Positions 9,981 to 22,090 of a DNA stretch of 64,000 nt are shown here, in pieces (within the stretch, counting starts at the first letter, position 1; the number at the start of each line of letters is the position of its first letter). A program made the translations under genes and the position numbers. The notes beneath the pieces were generated by a model. It did no database searches, had not been told where the DNA came from, and worked only from the letters and a program-made list of their open reading frames with translations. Source of the DNA: Eremomyces bilateralis CBS 781.70 (Eukaryota; Ascomycota; Dothideomycetes; Eremomycetales; Eremomycetaceae); assembly GCF_010015585.1 (NCBI RefSeq), contig NW_022985069.1:1469846-1533845 (forward strand), given 5' to 3'.

Positions 9981-11687
9981 TCATTCTCTACTGGCGTTAA
10001 ACTGGATAGTCTCGGCTTCGAGAGTATCCGAATCGATCAGCACGATTGTCCCAGTCTCGGAGAACTTGGGAACCGCGATCAAGCGCACGGACTGGCCAGC
10101 CTCCCCTTCGATCACTGTCGTATCGAACTCCGGTTGGTTACCGACGAAGAAGACGTGTGGGCAGTCGTTGATGATAAATGGATCGTCGTCTTGGAATGGA
10201 AAAGACCCTGCGAGAGGTTAGAGCTGGAAGGGCAATTGAAACCACCCAGAAAACTTACATAACGTATCAGGCGCAGTCGGGACATTCACACGCCACCGCA
10301 AGATGTGTTCCATCATCTGGACCCGGTCTTCAGTGCTGACATACTTGTATATGTCGTCGATTGGTTGCCCGCCATTGCCGAGGAATCGCCAACCGTCAAT
10401 GTCTCCTTCCCAGGGGTTGGTGACAGCATCTAGCCAACCGGCTTGAGGGTCCTTGTCGATCGGGAGCTTCGAATATGCGCGGCCTTTCGGATATAGCGCA
10501 GGATGAAGTGGCTGCTGTGGGAGGGATACATTCACCGGATCACTGGCTCCAGGAAGGACGGTGATGGGTAGTGAAGGCAACAAGGTGGAAAGGAAGGAGT
10601 CGAGGTTCTCGGTAGGGGCGGCATTGTACGCAGTTGCATCATAGCCGTACGTTTTTGACGTCGTTTTTCGGATTGCTACTTGTTCTCGTGAGGGTATTGT
10701 CGAGGAATTCGCTAGAGTATCGCCAGCAATAATGAGCCGCGAGATTTTCGTTGCCTCCGTCTGCTCTTCGTCGCCTAGCGACTCGCCGAGGAGATATTCT
10801 GTCAGGAGATCGAGCCGCAATTGGGAAAGAGAATCGTCCCCGATCCCTAGTCCGCTCACCACGGCAATCTTTCCACAATTTGGTCTATTTTTCTTGATTT
10901 TGCCTTCGTCAATATCGTCACGCTCCCATCGTTGCGGCTGGCGGGGAAGGTCGGCAATCCTCGTGTCAAGGACTTCGAATTCGCCATCTGCATTCTCAGT
11001 ACCAAGCGCTGCAACGATGCATCCTGTGACTAGCAGCTCTGATTGTAGCCAAGATCCGGTGAGACGCAGCCGGCCGGACTCGTCTTCCACCATGACCCTT
11101 GTTCCATCGTCGTCTTTGATATACTTGTGTCGCAATGGTGGCGCTGCAATCCAGTGCTATGAATAGTCAGACCAGAACTGATTAGCTTCCCACAACGTAC
11201 TGGTCCTTACCTCTTTTGATATATCATCAAGAACATTGGGTTTCAGTGGCATTTCCATATAGATCGTGCCAGTTACCCAACACAGCTCACCTTGACGGAC
11301 ATCTAGGACTCGCTCAACTCCACGTGCACGTATCCCTCCGACCTATGTATCCATTAGCCCTATGTTCTCTCGGCGAGAAATATCGCAATGAGAGGAACAC
11401 AATAAGACCAACCTCGAAGTCATGCCATGATTCGGTAGCGATCTTATCGACGACTGGCTTCAATTTCGCTAACCGCAGGAAGTACAGATCCGCATACTGT
11501 TGTTGATAGTGTTTTTGTTCGCCTCTTGGTAGATCGAAGGTATGGAGGGGGTTGTAGAAGGATTTCTGGCGGGTTCGCTCTGGTGGTGTGGTTGATCTGC
11601 GCCCAGTTAGTATCTGATAGTATCTGATTGCAATGCATAAAGAAATGCTAGGACCTACGAAGGAGCCTGTAATAGAGGATTGGCCAT
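9981..11687 (-). CDS. pol31: DNA polymerase delta small regulatory subunit (Pol31/Cdc1/POLD2)
   Basis: Five exons on the minus strand (11659-11687, 11413-11596, 11211-11342, 10259-11156, 9981-10207) give 489 residues. The first exon is only 29 nt; its intron has a perfect TACTAAC branch point. Hallmarks are an OB-fold region (LDVRQGELCWVTGTIY), an inactive calcineurin-like phosphoesterase domain (VSGLGIG..., LPGASDPVN), HPALYPKGRAYS, and the C-terminal LGNGGQPIDDI, VPTAPDTL and CPHVFFVGNQPEFD blocks, all POLD2-specific. The protein bridges the catalytic subunit and the Pol32-type subunit in the replicative polymerase. The stop lies 177 bp from the convergent Trm140-type stop. All splice phases agree. 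Confidence 0.92.
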
Positions 11688-12290
11688 TGTGTTTAAACTC
11701 ACTGAAGGTTATAAAACATTTGGGGTTGAAATCTTATATTCCCGTGTATCTGTAGCCTGAACGTGATAACGTGATATGTAAAGCGTAGCGAAGGTGTTGA
11801 ACTTTTGAGTCGCGATACTCTAACTCTCGCAGTCGCGCCTTGACGCGTTCCTGCCCATTGGCGATTCATGTGGTCAGCATACCAGGGCTGTCATTGGCCC
11901 CTTCTACTGGGAATTCCCCCCTAATTCAGCGGCTCTTACTCGTGGGTTCCCAGTCAAACGCTAGAGAGCGCCACATGTCGGAGCCACACCTGGCCAGCCA
12001 GGGTCTACGTGTACTGTGGACTGCCCAGAACGACTTGACGTCATCAGTGGATTTAATTTGTATTCGCAGAGTGACACAGACCCAGAATGCCATCACGGTG
12101 CAAATAACGATCCCAACTTCCAAGGAAAGATCCGATGGAACTTGGAAGACATCAGGATAAATTCGTAAGGAAGCATCTTTGATCTTACACGTACACCGGA
12201 GTCCGGAATGGATTAAGTCGAACTACTGTCCTTGCCTTTTTCACGATAGCTCTCGTGTGCGTATTTGTTTGAAGAATTTCCATATCCGCA
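11688..12290. promoter_or_regulatory. Divergent intergenic region between Pol31 and the Mug190-like gene
   Basis: This 603-bp gap lies between two divergent start codons and must contain both promoters. I see no TATA box at a convincing distance and no coding sequence. It contains a TGACGTCA palindrome (12037-12044, within CTTGACGTCATCAG), the CRE/ATF-type bZIP site. Confidence 0.4.
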
Positions 12291-15200
12291 ATGGCGGACG
12301 GTGAGGAGGATACACGACATACCCAACGAAATTACCTGGGCCCCTATACACCGAAGAATCCAATTCCAACTATCCAACACTATCAAGAAGTAAAGCAACA
12401 GCGCCGTAAAAATGCGCAGTTATCAAGAGACGATACCGGTGCCGGTGCATCGGAAGATCTTCAGGAAGAAAATCAAGATCCTACCTACGACCTAGGCAGG
12501 GAAGAGCTGGATGGCCCGTATAAGAGTCGAAATCTGAATATTGTAAATGCTTCGGCATCTTCTCAGGGCAGCAAAGAAGAGCGTGACGCAAACGGAGTGG
12601 ACAAGGAACAAAATGGAGGGCTGGATCGAGTCAAAGAAGGGCAGGGAGAGGAGAGTCGGCCCCAGGGGGAGTCCGAGACTATGGAAGACACATCTGAGAT
12701 GATACTGGGGGCTCAAGATCCCAAACAAAGGAGAAAAGCAATGAAGAAGCGAAGAGATGAGGGCGCAGAGCGGCAGGTGACAGACCCTGTCACCCATCTT
12801 CCAGTCCAAGTTCACGATTTTACTGGCAAGGATCTGAAGAGCACACCGCGGAATAACGAAGTGCTAAATCTGAAGCATGAGTCGACGACGAGCTTGAGCG
12901 GGTTAGACGAGGATCGATTGGAAGACGACAGGAGGGTTGCCCAGGATGGCGTCATGCAAATGCTCAAGCTATTTCCGCCTCCACAGTTCGATCAGGCAAA
13001 AGAAAACTTTGCAAGGCAGAGCCGAAATTTGTTCATCTGGGTATCGACTGGAGTTGCTCTGGTGACTCTTTGTCTCTTCCTTGTGGCAACACTATTTAAT
13101 GTGTCCGAACCGTTTGGTCGGACTTCATGGAAAGGCGTTGCCATTAGGACCATCCTCTCGACGGTGCTGATTGCAATCCCTGCTGTCGGGTCCATTTTCT
13201 TCTTAAGCGGGGTCCTCGAGAGGAAAGCAAGGGGCATTTGGGACTCTGAAGTATGGGAAGCAGAAAGGCAGGAAGGCAAAATGATTGCGAATTCCATGAA
13301 AATTCCCGAATCTGCGCAATGGCTGAACTCCTTGATTGCGTCGGTCTGGCCCCTAATCAATCCAGACCTCTTCACGAGCCTGGCGGACCGCTTGGAGGAT
13401 GTCATGCAAGCCAGTTTGCCAAAGACGGTGCGGATGGTGAGCGTTGAAGATCTAGGGCAAGGAAGCGAGTCGATCCGAATCCTTGGCGTTCGATGGCTGC
13501 CGTCTGGAGCGGCAACCGAATCCGTCACATCGGAAGGCAAGGTCCAATCCTCGGAGGAATCTAAAGAAGAGCATGGCAAGGAAGCAGAGGACCAAGGAGC
13601 AGAGACCATGGAGGCTGAAGAAGGGGACTTCATCAATCTGGAGCTGGGCTTCTCTTATCGTGCCCGGGCAGAATGGAAGGGTTTGAAGAATCGATCAAAG
13701 CAGGCGCATCTTTATCTTGCCTTTTATCTACCCGGAAACATCAAGTTTCGTACGTACTCTCTTCCGGTATGCGGACTATTGCTAACCAGTCTCCAGCCGT
13801 TTGGGTGGAATTACGAGGGATTGTTGGTATCATGCGAGTCCGACTTCAGCTGACCCCTGATCCCCCGTTCTTTTCTTTGGCGACGATAACATTCCTGGGT
13901 CAACCGAAAGTGGATCTTTCATGTGTTCCGTTGATGAAGAAAGGATTGAACATCATGGACCTTCCCCTGATATCAAACTTCGTCCAGAGCGCCGTCGATG
14001 CTGCGACCGCGGAGTACGTGGCACCCAAAAGCCTTACCTTGGACCTGAAAGACATGATCGTCGGAGATGATTTTAAGAAAGACACCAGTGCACGCGGCGT
14101 AATGGTTATACGGATCATTCGAGCCTTCGATTTCAAGCAAGGCGACGCCGGTTTTGGCCCATTCAAGGAAGGTAGCTCTGATGCCTACATCAGTGTCGGT
14201 TGGGCCAAATTTGGAAAACCGTTGTGGTCCACAAGAGTCATTCAGACTGACATGGAACCATGGTGGGATGAGACCGCATACGTCCTGGTTACCCCAGAGG
14301 AACTGAACGTAAATGAAAGCTTGAGGATCCAGCTGTGGGACTCAGATCGCTTGACTGCGGACGACGACCTTGGGCGCATCGAGCTGGATCTTAAGACGCT
14401 CATGCGCGACCACCAAACCAGTGGCAAGATGTGCGATAGAAGCGACGGTTTTAGAGCATTGAAGAAAGGCCATAGCATGCCTGGAAAATTGGAATGGAGT
14501 ATTGGCTATTACTCCAAAACAAGGCTTCTCGACTCTCAGATTGCCCAGCAGGACGATGATACCGATATCAAGTCTATGAAACAGCTAGAAGAGAAGGTGG
14601 AAGCAGAAAGCAAGGGAAAGCTTCAAGAAGCGAAGAGAAATGAGAAGAGCGAATTTGAGCAGCAAAAGGCACAGGACATGAAGGCAATGCAAGACGATAT
14701 GATCGGCAATGTCCCCCCCCCAGAAGAGTACCCAAGTGGAATTCTCTCGATCCAAATCCATCAAATCACCAATCTCGAACTTGAGGCGACAAACAAAAAT
14801 CAGACGGCAGCGAAAGAGTCCCGAAGCGACGAAACGGAGGAGGGCGATGACTTACCTAGCGGCTATTGTACCATCATCCTCAACCATTCGAAGATCTTCC
14901 GGACTCGAACGAAGCCGAAGAATTCGAAGCCATTCTTCAACGCCGGATGCGAGCGATTTATCCGCAATTGGAAGACGACCGAACTCCACGTGTCTGTACG
15001 CGACTCTCGAGTGCACGAGGATGACGCGCTTATGGGAGTGGTATACCTGCCGCTCGCCCATATTCTCAAACGACGGTCCCAGGTCAGTGAGTTCTTCCCT
15101 CTTGCCGGAGGGGTTGGATTTGGTCGGATACGGATTTCTCTCGTCTTTCGATCTGTCCAATTGCAATCACCACGACAAATGCTCGGGTGGGACTATGTGA

Positions 15201-16039
15201 CCTGCGATATCTCATCAGGGGTCAAAGTCATTGACGGCTGCGAAGGGTTGGAGAACTGCAAGATCAAGTTCAGGACAAACGCTGGGAAAGGCAAAATGAA
15301 ACCGTCGGGCCAAGTTGAAGACAAGCATTCATGGGAGACAAGAAAGAAAAGCCCGATAATGCTCGCTGTAAGGAAACGGTACTCCACGGCCTTACTGATC
15401 AAATTCCAACTTTCCTCCACCTTCGCCGACAAGACGCCTGCTTTTGCCGTCTTGTGGCTTAAGGATGTAGCGGATGAAGAGGATCAATCGTTCCAACTTA
15501 GCGTCTGGAAAGGGGATGTTGAGAGAGCGATAAAATGCTCCATGCCAGAATACGGGCAAAGAGTCGGGACGATCGAGATGCACATGAAGCTTTGGAGCGG
15601 CCTGAGCGGTTGTCACGCTGGACTCGCAAGCAACAACCCGAACCTTGAGGACATCATGGAAGTCCTGGACTGTACCAATGCCAGCGATGACGTCTCCGAC
15701 ACTGGTCCCGAACTTGATGCAAATGATAGCAGCGATTCGGATTCGGATTCCGAAGGTGACGAAGAATCGCTGTCAAACTCCGGAAGCAGGGGCCCGATTA
15801 GGGAAGCCAAAGAGTACAGGAATAATGCGAAGGACCTACACCGGAAGCATAAAGGAATGATGCAGTGGAAGGTAAGTTCATCTCCGGATCTTCTATCAAC
15901 CAGATTCGGCCTCGACTAACTATTCCAGGGGCCTCGAACACTCCAATGGCTGAAGCACAAAGCCGAACACGGAGGACAAAGAGTAGAGGGACTGTTCAAG
16001 CATCATGACCGGAATTCTGGTTTCGAGACTGAGGTTTGA
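12291..16039 (+). CDS. mug190: SMP/C2-domain membrane protein, Mug190-like
   Basis: Three exons, 12291-13749, 13797-15871 and 15929-16039, give 1214 residues with a continuous frame across 47- and 57-nt introns. The N-terminal 240 residues are charged and disordered, with a TDPVTHLPVQVHDFTGKDLK block typical of this family. Two hydrophobic segments (about 247-269 and 285-310) form a membrane hairpin. An SMP-type lipid-transfer domain follows (INPDLFTSLADRLEDVMQASLP onward), then a C2 domain (about 583-700, with SDAYISVGW and DSDRLTADDDLG) and a second C2 (about 798-930). A coiled, Lys/Glu-rich linker separates the C2s. The architecture is that of tricalbin-like ER-plasma membrane contact proteins; in S. 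pombe the relative is Mug190. Lipid transfer is inferred from the family. A Ser/Asp run near 1100 precedes the C-terminal helix. Confidence 0.85.
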
Positions 16040-17286
16040 CGTTTTGGTTACACCGGATGCTGTCAGCCAGCAAGGCTTCTTCGCCATCCAACCAGAGCTT
16101 GAAGGTCTCGGAATGTACTCTGTACCTGAACAGGTGTCATTTGCATCATGTTGCGAGGATAACAGCGTGGCATGTAATTGCAGAGCCGCAATTCCACTAC
16201 CACAGGAGAGCCGGAAGGGGAGGTGTCCGATGATTTGACCGGAGTGGACAGTAATCCTCGACCCTTCGGGTCGGATGCTCGCCGGACTAGAGCTACATGA
16301 TATTCATGAGGGTGCCTGCAGGGCAACTTCACGAGACAGCCTAAATCGAAAGAGCCAATCTGTAGTCCATATGGGGGTCTCAGTTGGGGGTTGGCGTGAT
16401 GTAGGGTGATGTAGGAGTCCCGAAGCCAGCTGCTGCCAGTTCACTTCAGTGACCGGAAAGAGATATACTGTCCAGAGCTTAATCTGCTGCGGCGTGTATT
16501 CTGTTGTAGTCAAGCCGCCTTGGTCAGAACACCGCCCGATGATAGTTTAACGGCGGAGCGTCGATGATGCTTATATTGATTCCAATCAACAGCGACCTTC
16601 TCGCCTTCAAATATCAATGCGTTACCGTTGGATTTCGAGGTTTATATGAAGAAATGGCGGGGATCCCAGCACCCACTTCTGCACAGCCTTGCTGATCTCC
16701 CGACCCAGTCTGTTGGCTAAGATCGCACAAGGCCGCGGCCTACTACGTACGGACAACAGATCCGCAATCTGCAGTCTGAGAATTAGCGTTCTTGTCTAAA
16801 CCAAAGTCTGGTCAAGCCTGTCAAAGCGTGGTTGGGCGGTGGCTGAGCTGGGCGTTGGAGAGCGGGGACAGGGCTTCTTCTCCAGTTCAGGGATTTCCTA
16901 GCTGATTCCCAATTCGTCTCCGGTCAATTCAATAAGTGCTCACCGGCCACACGGCGGGATGACTGACCACCCGATCGTTCCAGTGGGTTTTTTCCTTCTC
17001 GCAAACAGTTTCAACTTTCAAATGAACGATTCTTGATCCGTGATGCAAGCGGTCGATTGTAGCGCGTCTTGGCGATCCCGGTGATCTTGGTTCTACGTCC
17101 TCTTATTGCTTGCACCTTCCGCCCTCTTGTCTCATTCTCGCTGCCTTGCTCCGCCCTCGAAACAGGATACCGAGAAAGTCATCGAGGCAACTGTGATAGT
17201 ATTATTGATGCCCATCTGTCCCTCTCACCGAAGCCCAGATTTCGTCACTTTGAGAGTGCCACGAAGTCGTTCTTTTGGACCGCGAG
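16040..17286. other. Intergenic region upstream of regulator B
   Basis: This 1.25-kb stretch holds the 3' UTR of the Mug190-like gene and the promoter and leader of regulator B. There is no frame with an ATG and family-like content on either strand. Bases 17060-17286 are CT-rich, as expected of a fungal 5' leader. Confidence 0.4.
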
Positions 17287-19929
17287 ATGACGGCTTTTTG
17301 CGACGCGACCCGAGAGAGTATTGGGGCATTTGCACGACTTTCACCGGCGTTTAATACCATCGGGGAATTTGAAGAACAGAATGACCAATTTTATGGTTTC
17401 CCGACCGAATCGGGTTTCTCTGCAGTTGGAGTCTCCCCGAGTGTATGGTCAACTGAGGTGGATCTAGACTATATTGGATCCGCATCGCTGAACATCGACA
17501 TCAATCTCAACTCGCAAGATTCAGACCTGTCGGTCTCTCCTTCAACGGTGCCGCTTATGAACCATAATCCGCCGATGATTCTGCAAGCAAGGTCAATACA
17601 AGGTCCCAATGGCTTCCCGCATCAGCGGATGACGCAGCGGGAGAGCACGAGGGACCGATATACTGGGGATTTTACACAGCGGGCGTCGCGATCCACACAA
17701 AGTAATACTCGAAGTTTATTTATTAGAGGATCATTAGAACTAACTATCTAATAGCAAGCCAGTCGACCTATGCGCCATTCCAATCTTCTACACCAGCTGT
17801 CCGGACGCCATTCGGATCGAGCGTTGATGCCTTTCAACATGACGCTCAATTCAGCGCTGTAAGCTATGACACGCGGCCACGAGGGGCATCTTTTAGTTTT
17901 GAAGAAGAGCCATGGTCCCCTGAGATACCACAGCATCGGCCATCTGATGCTCCCCAGCCAGATTTCAATCTTTTTGGACCCCCTTCAGACAATACTCCGG
18001 AACGGGTGCTCGGCTCCTTTGGTGAGGCGCATAGCTATATCCAATCTCATACCGGATCCTTCCCATCGGATAGCCCCATCAGCCCTGGCTTCATGTCGTC
18101 AAGACAACTTTCAACTTCATCTTTTGACCGGGGAGATCAGGCTCCGATACGGATATCAAGCCAAGGCCTTATCACTGACACGACGCTATGTGTGCCAGGG
18201 TCCAGTGTTGTGCGGCACCCTCTATCAGAATATTCGGATAGGATATCCATAGAAGGAGCGCTTTCTTCTGGGGCCCCATCGGACCCGGATTGGTGTTTGA
18301 TACACCACATGTCAGAGTCGTCTGGAAGCCCATTACCAACTGAAAAGGAAGAGCCGGCAAGTCCGCACTCCTCCTCTTCAGAATTTAAAACGAGCACTGT
18401 CTTTGTCAACCAATTTCAAACCGAGGCTATTCCAGCTGTGAAACAAGAAGCCACGCCAAAAGGTCCTGCTCGTCGGACGAGCAAGCGGCCCGGCGGACGG
18501 GCTCGCGGAACCCATTTGACACAGGACAAGGCGGAAAAAGTCAAAGAGCTCCGAGACATCGGATCCTGCTGGCTATGTGCGATCCAAAGAGACGAATGCA
18601 CCCCGGGGAGCCCCTGTGACCGATGCTACAAGCGTGCCCTGCGCCCGCAAGCAGACTTGATATTGGGATGTGACCGGACAAAGCTCCCTGATCTCAAGGA
18701 CTATTTCATCCCGGATGTAATCACGTCGATGCATGATACGAATACGTTGAAGAATTTCGTGAATCGACATATCCGCCGCTTCACCGGGAATACCATACGG
18801 ATCAAGTTTACGTTTATCTACGGCTTGCCTGGCCTAGACCATGATGTTGTGGAGTTTGAACCGAAGACGAATGAGCTGCTGCGACAGTTTCAGTACATAA
18901 TCGACCCGGCTACGGGCCGGCAGGATCGAGTGGAAAAGGCATCGCCTCCGCTTGGGATCACGAAATTTGATAACGAGGACACGAAGATATGGGAAAAGTA
19001 TCTGAATGATCTGGTGGAGCACCATCTGGATGGCTTTGCGGAAATATGTTTTGAGGATGAGCCTAATGATTTCCAATTCCGACTGCTGAAGCTAATGTGC
19101 AATTTGAAGCCCGAGGATAAGAACGAGGTATGTCTCAACGCTCCTATCTCGTGCCGCTTACTGACGAGTCACAGAAACTGCTCCTTCGAGAGATGTTCCG
19201 ATTGCTCATGGTCACTTACATCATGGGACATACCGTGACCATCCCCGACGCATCACGCGAGCAATATCTCTCCAAGCTCAAGAATTTCCGGAGCGCCCCG
19301 TACGGCCGCGACTGCTCTCCCCGCATGGCCAACCGGCAATTCAAATATTTTTTCCTCACACTGCACAAGGAGATCATGAACTCGGTCCTCCGCAAACTGC
19401 AGTTCCTCATCCGTAGCAGCAAAGGGTGCACCAAATGGACGTCCGCCTTCTGTACGATCCTGGGGCTCGCCATGGTCCTGGAAGATCAGCAGCGGACGAT
19501 CCACCTAGTCACTGATACGGATTTTGCGCAAGGCAAGATCACCGCGGAGCGAGCGGCCCGGCAAGCGGAGGATACGTGTCGCGTGATCGACGACCAGTTC
19601 CTGTTCCTGGCGAGTCTCTTCCGATGGAAATATAACCGACAATTCAACCCGCTTCGGGATGGGGTGGATAAGAAGAACGAGAAGATATTTGGGCCGCGAG
19701 CGATGCTGTTCATCAACGAGGTCGACAATTTGGTGCGCGAGAAATGTGAGTGCTTGCCTTGCGTGATCCGGCTTCCATGGAACGTTTATTGACGAGATTG
19801 GCAGCCGAGTATCTTCGTGCCCGAGAGCACATCAATATCTCAACGGAGAATCAGGAGAAGTACACGTCCCGACTCGTGTCTCGATTCCTGCTCTCTTTCT
19901 TTGGACCAGAGTCGCCATCGTCACGATAG
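17287..19929 (+). CDS. Atypical Zn(II)2Cys6-type transcription factor B
   Basis: Four exons (17287-17701, 17755-19127, 19175-19745, 19805-19929) give 827 residues; every phase agrees. About 390 residues of Ser/Pro-rich low-complexity sequence precede a basic stretch (SKRPGGRARGTHL) and a cysteine cluster C410-x2-C413-x6-C420-x5-C426-x2-C429-x14-C444. As in regulator A, the final spacing is unusually long, and the usual lysines between C413 and C420 are replaced (AIQRDE), so DNA binding is less certain. The C-terminal half has an SPRMANRQFKYFF...W...ILGLAMVLEDQQ module that aligns by eye with the end of regulator A. The two are probably paralogues of one Pezizomycotina regulator family. Its targets are unknown. 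The first ATG of the frame (17287) was chosen as the start. Confidence 0.78.
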
Positions 19930-20262
19930 TGCTTATACACGCTGGATTTTCAAACTTACGTCCTTGGATCCTAGACAGGATCACGAATTACGGCCCTTGA
20001 CATGACATAACAGATGTTTTCAAATACGGATGACTTTGTAATACCCGGATGACTTTGTATTTTGGTATCTCATGTATATGCTACCATAGTTTAGCATTCC
20101 GGTTAGCTTTCATTTGAATATCGCCTCTACAGGGCGACTATTGCACCCATCTGATTGCATCTATGCGAAATGCTGCGTTCGCCTGCTCATTGGGACACTG
20201 GATGGCGTGATCCGACATCCTTTCCGTCGATCTTCAATATAACCACTTCCTCGATCTCCCGG
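19930..20262. other. Convergent 3' intergenic region between regulator B and Dph4
   Basis: A 333-bp gap between two stop codons. It contains a short direct repeat, GGATGACTTTGTA, at 20028-20040 and again at 20048-20060. It probably carries both 3' UTRs. No gene was seen. Confidence 0.45.
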
Positions 20263-20817
20263 CTACGCGACTCCAAACGTAACCCGAATCCAAAGGCTAC
20301 ACCCTCTACACCCCACCACTAGTTCCCCCGTACTCCTCCCCTCCACCAACGCCCCTTCCAGCTCCCCTTCCGTAACCACGAACCCCTCCTCCTCTCCACA
20401 CCGACACGCCCACGACCACCGCTCCCGCGCCTCGTCAAACGCCATCTCCTCCAAATCTACCGTCTCCAACCCATCGTCATCCCGCCCCGTCCCGCTCGGC
20501 AGCGTGCCGTCGGGCGTCGTCACCGCGCCATTCCGTCGGAGGAGCAGGTCGCGGTCGTATACGCGCCGGGATTCCGGGTCGGCGAGGGTGGCGTAGGCGT
20601 GTTTGATCTCGTCGATCGTCGGCGGCGGCGCGGCAGATTTGCTCAGGGAGAAGCCATGCTCGGGTTCTGGGAGGCGGACGGCAAGCTCACTGTCTCGGAG
20701 TGCTTTATCGGGGTGGAATCGTAGGAGGGTGCGGTGGTAGGCGGTCTTGAGGGTCGCGGGTGATGGTGGGCCGTCGCCGGAGGGGGTTGGGAGGGAGAGG
20801 ATTTCGTAGTGGTTCAT
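20263..20817 (-). CDS. dph4: Diphthamide biosynthesis protein 4 (J-domain, CSL zinc finger)
   Basis: A single exon of 184 residues. It begins with MNHYEILSLP, a J domain with the HPD tripeptide in RFHPDKA near residue 35 and a DPESRRVYDRDLL helix IV. A CSL zinc ribbon follows, C138-x-C140 and C170-x2-C173. J domain plus CSL finger defines Dph4/Jjj3 (DNAJC24), the electron-donor or chaperone-like factor for the first step of diphthamide formation on elongation factor 2. ATG 20817 is the only ATG at the conserved start; the frame extends upstream but without another ATG. The coding strand is strongly GC-rich in third positions. The gene is head-to-head with the Fmp32-type gene. Confidence 0.9.
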   Translation of the reverse strand: MNHYEILSLPTPSGDGPPSPATLKTAYHRTLLRFHPDKALRDSELAVRLPEPEHGFSLSKSAAPPPTIDEIKHAYATLADPESRRVYDRDLLLRRNGAVTTPDGTLPSGTGRDDDGLETVDLEEMAFDEARERWSWACRCGEEEGFVVTEGELEGALVEGRSTGELVVGCRGCSLWIRVTFGVA

Positions 20818-21113
20818 GCGACTTGGTGTAAGCGAGGGAGAGACATACAGGGATTGAGCCAGGCCTCCTCGCAATGCCTCATCGATTCGAGGGTGAATTA
20901 TCCATGTTGGAAAGTTAAAAGAAAGAGTATGTTCTAACGGAGTGGGTGGAAAACCGGCATCATATTCCGGGTTGCTCCGTATATTTCATACTTTGGCCGG
21001 GCCCGTGATCGGCATCCAAACTCGACAATCGACACATCGTCATCATAGCTTGTTTTCAAGTGCTCACTTTCACGTAACATCGATCAAGTTGCCGTGTATT
21101 TCCAATCGAGAAT
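20818..21113. promoter_or_regulatory. Shared Dph4/Fmp32 promoter region
   Basis: A 296-bp gap between divergent start codons, so it must drive both genes. No strong motif was recognised. Confidence 0.4.
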
Positions 21114-22090
21114 ATGGCTTCGTCAACGATCCCCCGGTTTCTGCTCCCAAGAATTTCTTGGAAAACACCCGGCGCAGTCGGAAGAAGAGCAAGGGAATCC
21201 GTCTCGCAATGTCGCGGTCTACATATCGCAACTCGATCTCCGGCCGGTTATATATACGCTCAACGAAAGGTTGCATTCTCGAATGGCGACGCTCCCAAGT
21301 CGAGGTCCGAAGCGACGAGGCAGGCAGGTTTGGCCTCCGCCATTCAACGCCGGACGTTCGCCAGCACCGCTCGGAGACAGCGAGACCACCATTTCGACAC
21401 GCTGAAGTTCGTTCAGCGGCTGAAGGAGGAAGGATTCACGGAAGAGCAAGCCGTAGCGATGATGAAGATCCTCGGCGATGTTATTGAGGAGAGGTACGAT
21501 CCTGTCCCGCACTCTATCACTCTACTTCGTTCCAACTAACGAATCCTATCTCTATAGCATCCAAAACCTCACCCGCACCATGGTCCTCCGCGAAGACCAG
21601 GAAAAAACCACCTACACCCAAAAAGTCGACTTCGCGAAACTCCGCTCGGAGCTGCTGACTGCCGATTCCACCGAGTCGTCCCTGACGCGCGGGTCACACG
21701 ACCGCCTGACCAACGAGATCGCCAAGCTGAACTCGCGGCTACGCGACGAGATCCAGCGGACGCAGGCGTCGGTGCGGCTGGACCTGAACCTCGAGAAGGG
21801 GCGCATCCGTGAGGAGGCGAACGTGCAGGAGATGAAGCTCAAGGAGACGGAGACGCGGATCGAGCAGGAATCGGCAGTGCTGACTGAGCGGTTGGAGGCG
21901 GTTAAGTTTTCGACGTTGCAGTGGCTGATGTGAGTAATTTGAACACTTTCGGCGTAGTTGCGGCAATTATGCCTTGCATTGCGGCTACTTTCAACGGAGA
22001 TGGCCAGGCATACTAACTGGATTTGCTTGTAGGGGCGTCGCAACGGGTACGGCAGCGTTGATTCTTGGTGCTTGGAGACTGCTCATGTGA
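21114..22090 (+). CDS. fmp32: Mitochondrial coiled-coil protein, Fmp32/CCDC90/MCUR1 family (DUF1640)
   Basis: Three exons, 21114-21493, 21558-21929 and 22033-22090, give 269 residues. An Arg/Ser-rich presequence of about 80 residues precedes FDTLKFVQRLKEEGFTEEQAVAMMKIL, the DUF1640 start. A long coiled coil follows (about 130-245) with repeated heptads, then a C-terminal membrane helix GVATGTAALILGAW. This is the Fmp32/CCDC90A/B architecture: inner-membrane proteins linked in yeast to cytochrome oxidase assembly and in animals to calcium uniporter regulation. Which role applies here is unknown. Intron 2 has a TACTAAC branch point, and the membrane helix is entirely in the short last exon. All phases agree. 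Confidence 0.85.
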
